From the NCBI RefSeq assembly GCF_001854325.1, contig NZ_CP017754.1, positions 1,178,001-1,242,000 on the forward strand: 64,000 nucleotides of DNA, given 5' to 3'. The position numbers were made by a program, and so were the translations under genes. Every line of letters starts with the position of its first letter. Position 1 is the stretch's first letter. Below the pieces are notes generated by a model. That model was not told the DNA's origin and searched no databases. It worked only from the letters and a program-made list of their open reading frames with translations. Positions 57,751-64,000 of this stretch are shown here, piece after piece. The DNA comes from Cupriavidus malaysiensis (GTDB taxonomy: Bacteria > Pseudomonadota > Gammaproteobacteria > Burkholderiales > Burkholderiaceae).

Positions 57751-60700
57751 ATGGCGTTCACCCCGATCCGCGCCATCCTCAAGCGCCGCCTGATGATCGT
57801 CTTCCTGGCCGTCGCCCTGCTGGTGGCCGGGGTCCTGAGTTTCCTGCGCCTGCCGCTGCAGGCCTATCCCGGCGTGGCGCCGGTGACGGTGCAGGCCATC
57901 ACGCAATGGCCGGGCCGCAGCACGGTGGAGGTGGAGCAGCAGATCACCATCCCGGTGGAGAACGCGCTGGCCAGCGTGCCGGACGTGCAGTCCTTCCGCT
58001 CGGTGTCGCTGTTCGGGCTGTCGGTGGTGACGGTGAAGTTCAAGGAAGGCGTCGACAACTTCAAGGCGCGCCAGAACTTCGTCACCTACCTGTCGCAGGC
58101 CAACCTGCCGCAAGGCGTGCAGGCCGCGCTGTCGCCCGACAGCGATGCCACCGGCGAGATCATGCGCTTCCGCCTGGAGGGCGACGGCGTGGACCTGACC
58201 ACGCTCAAGACCGTCCAGGACTACACCGTCTACAAGGAAATCAAGCACATCCCCGGCGTGGCGGACGTGTCCGCCTTCGGCGGCATGGTCAAGCAGTACC
58301 AGATCGTGCCGACGCCGGAGAAGATGCAGGCCTACGGCCTCACGCTCAAGCAGGTCATCGACGCGGTGACCAATGCCAACGCCAACACCGGCGGCGGGCT
58401 GATGAAGGCCGGCGAACAGCAGTTCGTGGTGCGCGGCGTGGGCCTGCTGCAGACGCTGGAGGATATCCGCAACGTCGCCGTGGCGACGACCAACGGCGTG
58501 CCGGTGCGCGTGCGCGACATCGCCGAGGTGCGCGAGGGCCATGCGCAGCGCCTGGGCATGGTGCAGTTCGATCGCCAGGACGATGTGGTCGAGGGCATCG
58601 TGCTGCTCAAGCGCGACGACAACGCCTCAGAAGTGCTGGCCCGGGTGCGCGACAAGATCGCGGACCTGAACGAGAACACGCTGCCCAAGCATATCCAGAT
58701 CAAGCCCTTCTATGACCGGCAGAACCTGCTGGATCTCACCATGGGCACGGTGGAGCATGCACTGTTCGTCGGCATCTCGCTGGTGCTGATCGTGCTGTTC
58801 GTCTTCCTCGGCAGCTTCCGCGCGGCCGCGGTGGTGGCGGCGGTGATCCCGCTGGCGCTGTGCGTGTCCTTCATCAACATGGACCACTTCAAGGTGCCGG
58901 CCAACCTGATCTCGCTCGGCGCCATCGACTTCGGCCTGATCGTCGACGCGGCGGTGATCGTGATGGAAAACATCATGCGCCACCTGGAGGAAGGCCAGTC
59001 GAACACCGAGGAAGCCATCGTCAAGGCCACCAGCGAAGTGCAGCGGGCCATGATCTTCTCCACCGGCATCATCATCGTGGCCTACTCGCCGCTGTTCTTC
59101 ATGGGCGGGGTGGAAGGCATCATCTTCAAGCCGATGGCCTTCACCATGGGCTTCGCGCTGCTGGCTTCGATCGTGCTGGCGCTGACCTTCGTGCCGGCGG
59201 TGACCTCCTTCGTCTTCAGCGGTTCGCTGCGGCCGCACTCGCCGCGCTTCATCGAGATCATCCTCAACGGCTACAAGCCGCTGCTGCGCGCCCTGCTCAA
59301 GCGCCCCGGCATGGTCTTCCTGGCCGCCGCGCTCGGCCTGGGCGGCACCCTGTACAGCTCGCGCTACCTGGGTACCGAGTTCCTGCCCACGCTGGAAGAG
59401 AACAACCTGTGGCTGCGCGTGACGCTGCCCAATACCGTCGACCTGGACTATTCGGCCTCGATCGGCCGCGAGCTGCGCGCCTACTTCCGCGAGCAGCCCG
59501 AGGTGCGCGCGGTCTCGCTGCAGATCGGCCGCCCCGACGACGGCACCGATTCCACCGGCGTGTTCAACCAGGAATACGCGCTGTACTTCAAGCCGCGCGA
59601 AGACTGGCCCAAGGGCACGACCAAGCAGCAGGTGGTCGATCGCCTGACCAAGCGGCTGAACCGCGTGCCGGGCATCGAGTACAACTTCTCGCAGTACATC
59701 CAGGACAACGTCAACGAGGCGCTGTCCGGGGTCAAGGGCGAGAACTCGGTCAAGATCTTCGGCCCCGACCTGCTCGCCCTGCAGGACAAGGCCAAGGAAG
59801 TGGAGTCCATCCTCAAGCGCGTGCCGGGCCTGGCCGACGTGGGTATCTTCAAGGAGCTGGGCCAGCCCACGCTGAACATCTCGGTGGACCGCGAGAAGAC
59901 CGCCCGCTTCGGCCTCAGCGTCAACGACATCCAGACCCTGGTGCAGTACGCCATCGGCGGCGACCCGGTCACGCAGATCCTCGACGGCGAGAAGACCTTC
60001 GGCCTGACCGTGCGCCTGAACGACAGCGCGCGCAACAACGCCGACGTGATCAACCGCCTGCTGGTGGACACGCCCGACGGGCAGCGCATTCCGCTGTCGA
60101 TGGTGGCCAAGGTCGAAGTCACCGACGGTCCTTTCTTCATCTACCGCGAATCCGGCAAGCGCTACATCGCCATCAAGTTCGGCGTGCGCGGGCGCGACCT
60201 CGGCAGCGCCGTGACGGAGGCGCAGGAGAAGGTCAAGCAGGCGGTCGCGCTGCCGGCCGGCTACACCATGTTCTGGGACGGCCAGTTCAACCAGATGAAG
60301 GTGGCGCAGAAGAAGCTGGCGGTGATCGTGCCGCTCACCATCCTGGTGATCTTCCTGCTGCTGTACAGCACCTTCGGCAACTTCAAGGACGCGCTGATGG
60401 TGGTGCTGAACGTGCCGTTCGCGGCCATCGGCGGCCTGCTGTCGCTGCATATCGCCGGCGAGACGCTGAGCATCTCCGCGGGCATCGGCTTCCTGTCGCT
60501 GTTCGGCATCGCCATCCAGGACGGGGTGATCCTGATCTCCTACATCAACCGCCTGTCGCAGTCCGGCGCGGACGACCTGCATGAAGCGGTGGTGGAGGGC
60601 GCCTCGCTGCGGCTGCGCCCGGTGGTGATGACGGCCATGCTGGCCGGCCTGGGCCTGCTGCCGGCGGCGCTGTCGCACGGCATCGGCTCGGAGGCGCAGC

Positions 60701-60852
60701 GTCCGCTGGCACTGGTGATCGTGGGCGGCATGGTGACCACCACGCTGCTGACGCTGCTGGTGCTGCCGGTGGTGTTCGCCTGGGTCAACCGCCGCCGTGG
60801 CGGCCAGGGCGGCGCGGATGCGGCATCGCTGACGCCGGCCGAAGGGGTGTGA
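57751..60852 (+). CDS. Heavy-metal efflux RND pump (HME family, CzcA/CusA type)
   Basis: 1033 aa, twelve transmembrane helices with two large periplasmic loops. The HME signature in helix 4 reads IDFGLIVDAAVIVMENIM: Asp393, Asp399 and Glu406 correspond to the proton-relay residues Asp402, Asp408 and Glu415 of CzcA, with Ala where many members have Gly after the second Asp. Other motifs: RSTVEVEQQITIPVENAL, FKEGVDNFKARQNFV and GIAIQDGVILISYINRLSQSG. Driven by protons, it exports metal cations; the exact metal is not evident. No sensor kinase/regulator pair is next to it. Confidence 0.92.
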   Translation: MAFTPIRAILKRRLMIVFLAVALLVAGVLSFLRLPLQAYPGVAPVTVQAITQWPGRSTVEVEQQITIPVENALASVPDVQSFRSVSLFGLSVVTVKFKEGVDNFKARQNFVTYLSQANLPQGVQAALSPDSDATGEIMRFRLEGDGVDLTTLKTVQDYTVYKEIKHIPGVADVSAFGGMVKQYQIVPTPEKMQAYGLTLKQVIDAVTNANANTGGGLMKAGEQQFVVRGVGLLQTLEDIRNVAVATTNGVPVRVRDIAEVREGHAQRLGMVQFDRQDDVVEGIVLLKRDDNASEVLARVRDKIADLNENTLPKHIQIKPFYDRQNLLDLTMGTVEHALFVGISLVLIVLFVFLGSFRAAAVVAAVIPLALCVSFINMDHFKVPANLISLGAIDFGLIVDAAVIVMENIMRHLEEGQSNTEEAIVKATSEVQRAMIFSTGIIIVAYSPLFFMGGVEGIIFKPMAFTMGFALLASIVLALTFVPAVTSFVFSGSLRPHSPRFIEIILNGYKPLLRALLKRPGMVFLAAALGLGGTLYSSRYLGTEFLPTLEENNLWLRVTLPNTVDLDYSASIGRELRAYFREQPEVRAVSLQIGRPDDGTDSTGVFNQEYALYFKPREDWPKGTTKQQVVDRLTKRLNRVPGIEYNFSQYIQDNVNEALSGVKGENSVKIFGPDLLALQDKAKEVESILKRVPGLADVGIFKELGQPTLNISVDREKTARFGLSVNDIQTLVQYAIGGDPVTQILDGEKTFGLTVRLNDSARNNADVINRLLVDTPDGQRIPLSMVAKVEVTDGPFFIYRESGKRYIAIKFGVRGRDLGSAVTEAQEKVKQAVALPAGYTMFWDGQFNQMKVAQKKLAVIVPLTILVIFLLLYSTFGNFKDALMVVLNVPFAAIGGLLSLHIAGETLSISAGIGFLSLFGIAIQDGVILISYINRLSQSGADDLHEAVVEGASLRLRPVVMTAMLAGLGLLPAALSHGIGSEAQRPLALVIVGGMVTTTLLTLLVLPVVFAWVNRRRGGQGGADAASLTPAEGV

Positions 60853-60898
60853 GCATGCGCCGGGCAGGAAAACAGTAAGGCAAGGGAAGGAGGAAAGC

Positions 60899-61471
60899 AT
60901 GTCGGAAGGTTTTCACGTGCATGGCGCGCACGACCACGCCCTCGAGCACGCTGCGGAGGCGGGCCATGCGGACCGCTTCGCCGGCCGCATCGCGGTCATG
61001 ACGGCGATCTTGTCGACGGCGGGCGCGGTGTTCGGCTACCAGGGCGGCGCCACGCAGAACGAGGCGCTGCTGTTGAAGAACGAGGCCGCCATCCACAAGA
61101 CCGAGGCGGCCAATCAATGGGCTTACTACCAGGCCAAGGGGCAGAAGCAGGCCATCGCCGAACTGACGGCGCAGTTGCCGGGTGTCGACCAGGCGGCGGC
61201 CAGGCGCGAGGCGCAGCGCTACGCCGCCGAGAAGGAGGTGATCCGGCAGAAGGCCGACGCCCAGGAGCAGGCCGCCCGGCAGGCGGACGAGGCCAGCGAG
61301 GCCGCGGTGCACCATCACCACCGCTGGGCGCAGGCGGTCGTCGCCATCCAGGTGTCGATCGCGCTGGCCGCCATCACGCTGCTGTCGCGGCGGCGCTGGC
61401 TGCAGGCCGTCTCCTATGGCGTGGCGACGGTCGGCGGGATCCTGGCGGCGCTCGCGGCGCTGCACCTGTAA
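60899..61471 (+). CDS. DUF4337 family membrane protein
   Basis: 190 aa. A His-rich N-terminus (MSEGFHVHGAHDHALEHAAE, five histidines) precedes a first transmembrane helix (FAGRIAVMTAILSTAGAVFG), a central helical part with NEAAIHKTEAANQWAYYQAKGQ (given in parts), a His cluster HHHH and two C-terminal helices. This matches DUF4337. A strong AAGGAGG precedes the start 47 bp after the pump gene, so it may be cotranscribed with the efflux genes, and the His clusters could bind metal; that is inference. Confidence 0.82.
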   Translation: MSEGFHVHGAHDHALEHAAEAGHADRFAGRIAVMTAILSTAGAVFGYQGGATQNEALLLKNEAAIHKTEAANQWAYYQAKGQKQAIAELTAQLPGVDQAAARREAQRYAAEKEVIRQKADAQEQAARQADEASEAAVHHHHRWAQAVVAIQVSIALAAITLLSRRRWLQAVSYGVATVGGILAALAALHL

Positions 61472-61601
61472 TCGGGGCGCAGCCAGTGCGGCGGGCGGTA
61501 CGGCAGGAAAGCGGGCGCGCCATGCGAGCCGGCCGAAACAGGGCCGGCCGGCGGGGTCCTGCGCGTCCGCCGCCGGCGTGCGTCCCGGCCGAGGGCAGCC
61601 G

Positions 61602-63200
61602 ATGCCGTTGAAGCGGATCTCCGGCATCTTCTTCAGCCGGCCGACCCTGTTCATCGTCGGCGCGGTGGCCGGCGCGCTGGCGCTCGCCGGCATCGCCGCC
61701 ATGGTGCTCTACGAGATGCGCATGGACGCGCTGGGGCGTGCGCGCGACGGCGCCGAGAACCTGGCGCTGATCCTGCAGCGGGATATCGAACGCAACCTCG
61801 AGGTCTACGAGCTCTCCATCGACGCCGTGGTGGACGGCGTCAGCGACCCGGCCACCCTGCGCCTGCCGGCGGGGATCCGGCAGCGCGTCCTGTTCGACCG
61901 TTCCACCCACGCGCGCGACATGGGGACGCTGCTGGTGGCCGACCGGACAGGCGAGGTCGTGTTCGACTCCGCAGGCTATCCTCCCAGGCGGCGCAATCTC
62001 GCCGAGGAGGACTACTTCACCGTCCATCAGCGCGCCGCCGGGGCAGGACTCTTCATCAGCCGTCCCTTCGTGCCGGGCGCGCAGGCAGCAGACCAGGCGA
62101 TCGCGCTGAGCCGGCGGCTGGCCGGCCCGCACGGGGATTTTGCCGGGGCCGTGGTGGGCACGCTTCGCCTGAACTATTTCCACCGCCTGTTCGATGGCAT
62201 GACGCTCGGCGACCACGGTTCCCTGACCCTGCTGCGCAGCGACGGCACGGTGCTGATGCGCCGGCCCTACAGCGTGTCGGAGATCGGGCGCAGCATCGCC
62301 GCGGCGGCTTCCTTCAAGCCGCTGCTGCTGGCCAGCAGCGGCAGCTTCATCGGCACCGCGGCGCTGGACGGCGAGCGCCGGCTCTACAGCTTCCGCCATA
62401 TCGGCACCCCGCCGCTGATCATCGTGGTGGGGCTGTCGACGCAGGACATCTATGCCGAATGGCGGCGCCGTGCCTGGGCCATCGGCATGGTGGTGGCCTT
62501 GCTCGATGCCTTCTTCATCGCTATCTCCGTCCTCTTCGCGAACCAGCTCCGCCAGCGCCTGGCGATGGAAGCGCAGTTGCACCGGCTAGCCAGCACCGAC
62601 GGCCTGACCGGGGTCGGCACGCGCCGCCTGCTGGACGAGACGCTGGACACTGCCTGGCGCGCCGCCAGGCGGCAGCGGCAGCGCATGTCCTTGCTGATGG
62701 TGGATGCCGACCGCTTCAAGTCGTTCAACGACCGCTTCGGCCATGCGGCGGGCGATGCCGCGCTGCGGGCCATCGCACAATGCATCGCCGCCAGCGCGCG
62801 CAGGCCGGGAGACTTCGTCGGCCGCTACGGCGGCGAAGAGTTCTGCGTGCTGTTGCCCGGCACCGGCCTGGACGATGCCATCCGCGTTGCCGAGCGGATC
62901 CGCGCCGCCGTGCAGGCCATCGATCCGGCTGCGCTGGGCGCAGGCGAGGACAGGCTGAGCGTCAGCATCGGGGTCGCCGCCTTCGATGGCGATACACAGC
63001 GCTATCGCAGCCGGCAGGAACTGCTGCTCGCCGCCGATCATCGCCTCTACGAAGCCAAGGCCGGCGGGCGCAATACGGTGCGGCCGGCGACGGCCGCCGC
63101 CACACCAGCCGCCACACCAGCCGCCACACCAGCCGCCACACCAGCCGCCACACCAGCCGCCGGCGGGGGCGCCGCCCATCCTTTCACCGAGCGGGGCTGA
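61602..63200 (+). CDS. Membrane-bound diguanylate cyclase (GGDEF)
   Basis: 532 aa from ATG 61602 (GAGGGCAG upstream). Two transmembrane helices (about residues 12-35 and 288-312) bracket a periplasmic Cache-like sensor domain. The GGDEF domain has LTGVGTRRLLDETL, MVDADRFKSFNDRFGHAAGD and the active site GGEEF at residues 410-414. RPGD at 401-404, five residues before it, is an intact inhibitory I-site. It makes cyclic di-GMP. The C-terminus is an Ala-Ala-Thr-Pro repeat encoded by five copies of a 12-bp unit, outside the catalytic fold. Confidence 0.92.
   Translation: MPLKRISGIFFSRPTLFIVGAVAGALALAGIAAMVLYEMRMDALGRARDGAENLALILQRDIERNLEVYELSIDAVVDGVSDPATLRLPAGIRQRVLFDRSTHARDMGTLLVADRTGEVVFDSAGYPPRRRNLAEEDYFTVHQRAAGAGLFISRPFVPGAQAADQAIALSRRLAGPHGDFAGAVVGTLRLNYFHRLFDGMTLGDHGSLTLLRSDGTVLMRRPYSVSEIGRSIAAAASFKPLLLASSGSFIGTAALDGERRLYSFRHIGTPPLIIVVGLSTQDIYAEWRRRAWAIGMVVALLDAFFIAISVLFANQLRQRLAMEAQLHRLASTDGLTGVGTRRLLDETLDTAWRAARRQRQRMSLLMVDADRFKSFNDRFGHAAGDAALRAIAQCIAASARRPGDFVGRYGGEEFCVLLPGTGLDDAIRVAERIRAAVQAIDPAALGAGEDRLSVSIGVAAFDGDTQRYRSRQELLLAADHRLYEAKAGGRNTVRPATAAATPAATPAATPAATPAATPAAGGGAAHPFTERG
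63099..63158. repeat. 12-bp tandem repeat GCCACACCAGCC, five copies, in the GGDEF gene
   Basis: Five perfect copies in frame, encoding (Ala-)Ala-Thr-Pro repeats. Changes in copy number would lengthen or shorten the tail without a frameshift. Confidence 0.92.
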
Positions 63201-63318
63201 ACCCCCGCTGTGCCGCTTCCCGCCAGGGGCGGCCAAGGCCCGCCGCGCGCTGCCGGCGGTGCTTGCCGATGGCTCCCGGCGCCGCGCATGTCCATGCCTT
63301 TGCGTGCGGGCAGGCCGA

Positions 63319-63377
63319 TTCCCACAAGTATTCCCACAAGTATTCCCACAAGTATTCCCACAAGTATTCCCGCAAGG
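63319..63377. repeat. 12-bp tandem repeat TTCCCACAAGTA, nearly five copies
   Basis: Four exact copies and a fifth with changes, in the noncoding space between the GGDEF gene and the double-HTH regulator gene. Confidence 0.9.
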
Positions 63378-63479
63378 CCGCCGGCGGTGCGGGGCAACCT
63401 TCGCCCCAGCCCTGACCGCCATCTCCGTGTCTCATATACCGGGAGTCTATTGTGTAGAATGGGAGCGCTTGGGGGTTAC

Positions 63480-64000
63480 ATGTATCGTATTTCTAACAAT
63501 AATATTTCCAGGTCGGGCGGTGTCGTGGTGCGGTTCGACGTCGTTTTTTCACCCTTTTCACCGCTTTCGGCCTCCTCGGCCTCCTTGCACCCGGTGGGCG
63601 GGCATGCGGGCCTGCCTGCCGAGGCAGGGCAAGGCGAGCAGGTCACCATCCTGACCCCGCGGCAGGCCGAGGTCTACGCCATGCTGCTCGATGGCCAGCC
63701 GGATAAACGGATCGCCCAGCGGCTGGTCTTGCAGGAATACACCGTGAAGGAGCACGTCTCGGCGATCTTCGCCAGGCTGGGCGTGGGCAACCGCCGGCAG
63801 CTGATCCGGCAGGCCTGCCTGCCCGGCTGCCACACGCCGCCGACCCACCTGGCGCGGCGGGAGCCTGCGCGCGGGGAGGCGATCTCCCCGGCCCAGCTCG
63901 GCCTGACGGCACGCCAGGCCGATGTGTTGCGGCTGCTGCTCGACGGCGCAGGCAACCGGGGCATCGCGCGGCAGCTCGGGCTGAAAGAGGACACGGTCAA
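63480..64000 (+). CDS. Regulator with two tandem LuxR-type HTH domains (5' part)
   Basis: Starts at ATG 63480 with GGGGG upstream and runs off the right edge, so at least 173 residues. A short unstructured N-terminus (MYRISNNNISRSGG...) leads to a LuxR/GerE helix-turn-helix, LTPRQAEVYAMLLDGQPDKR then LQEYTVKEHVSAIFARLGVG. After about 40 residues a second begins, LTARQADVLRLLLDGAGNRG then LGLKEDTVK at the edge. The two copies differ in sequence, so this is not a recent duplication. No receiver or ligand domain precedes them. Two HTH units in one chain could bind a palindrome as a monomer. Confidence 0.83.
   Translation, partial: MYRISNNNISRSGGVVVRFDVVFSPFSPLSASSASLHPVGGHAGLPAEAGQGEQVTILTPRQAEVYAMLLDGQPDKRIAQRLVLQEYTVKEHVSAIFARLGVGNRRQLIRQACLPGCHTPPTHLARREPARGEAISPAQLGLTARQADVLRLLLDGAGNRGIARQLGLKEDTV

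Noticed and set aside
63319..63377. 12-bp repeats considered as a small CRISPR or iteron origin
   Set aside because: Units are contiguous without spacers, and there is no replication gene, AT-rich melting region or DnaA box around them.
62459..63654. Open frames covering the 3' end of the GGDEF gene and the TTCCCACAAGTA repeat
   Set aside because: They overlap the GGDEF domain in another frame and read the 12-bp repeat as short peptide repeats; no start signal or domain supports them.

Overview
The window is GC-rich, densely coded DNA from a betaproteobacterium, most likely Burkholderiaceae of the Cupriavidus/Ralstonia type. This is inferred from gene content rather than from a marker gene: a DUF3141 polyhydroxyalkanoate-synthase-like protein beside FabI and a phosphotransacetylase, two tripartite tricarboxylate (Bug/TctC) receptors, a Burkholderiales-type porin, a complete mod locus and an HME-type RND pump. 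I saw no rRNA, tRNA, CRISPR array or replication origin.

Layout. 1-6 kb: the 5' end of a phosphotransacetylase (minus), DUF3141 protein, FabI, a small RRM-like protein, ModE and a CYTH-domain protein. 6-8.4 kb: modABC on the minus strand with a ModE-type operator. 8.7-13 kb: lipoprotein 5'-nucleotidase, Sel1-repeat protein, DUF1059 protein, D-2-hydroxyacid dehydrogenase. 13.2-23.5 kb: a probable catabolic island with a porin, a minus-strand run (metallo-beta-lactamase-fold protein, NDP-forming acyl-CoA synthetase, Bug receptor, DUF1254 protein), an MFS transporter and a TetR regulator. Near-identical TAATC-N5-GATTA palindromes precede the porin, the minus-strand run, the MFS gene and tetR, so these look like one regulon. 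23.5-29 kb: nucleoside deoxyribosyltransferase-like protein, then a pqiA-pqiA-pqiB-pqiC intermembrane lipid transport operon led by an AI-2E-family permease. 29.5-31.5 kb: acetaldehyde dehydrogenase and 4-hydroxy-2-oxovalerate aldolase.

31.5-34.5 kb is a structured repeat island: three tandem units of about 441 bp, each with several perfect hairpins, then a second hairpin type, then an intact IS481-family element with 50-bp identical ends that sits exactly in the 6-nt loop of one hairpin, then an inverted fragment of the repeat. 34.5-38.6 kb: IclR regulator, FAD-linked oxidase, LuxR regulator, small secreted protein. 38.9-42.9 kb: a PspF-like sigma-54 activator followed by a textbook sigma-54 promoter region (two palindromes, an IHF-like site, a -24/-12 element) that would drive an AtuA-like/DUF4387 pair and a Bug receptor.

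43-54.5 kb: HPP-CBS membrane protein, sedolisin peptidase with a translationally coupled small protein, a CHASE2/SH3-like/M48 operon, a CLC channel with CBS domains and a YeiH-type exporter. The HPP and CLC genes share the palindrome TATATCA-N5-TGATATA upstream. 55-61.5 kb: a tripartite HME-RND heavy-metal efflux operon (outer-membrane factor, adaptor, pump) plus a DUF4337 protein. 61.6-64 kb: a membrane diguanylate cyclase and the start of a regulator with two tandem LuxR-type helix-turn-helix domains that runs off the window.
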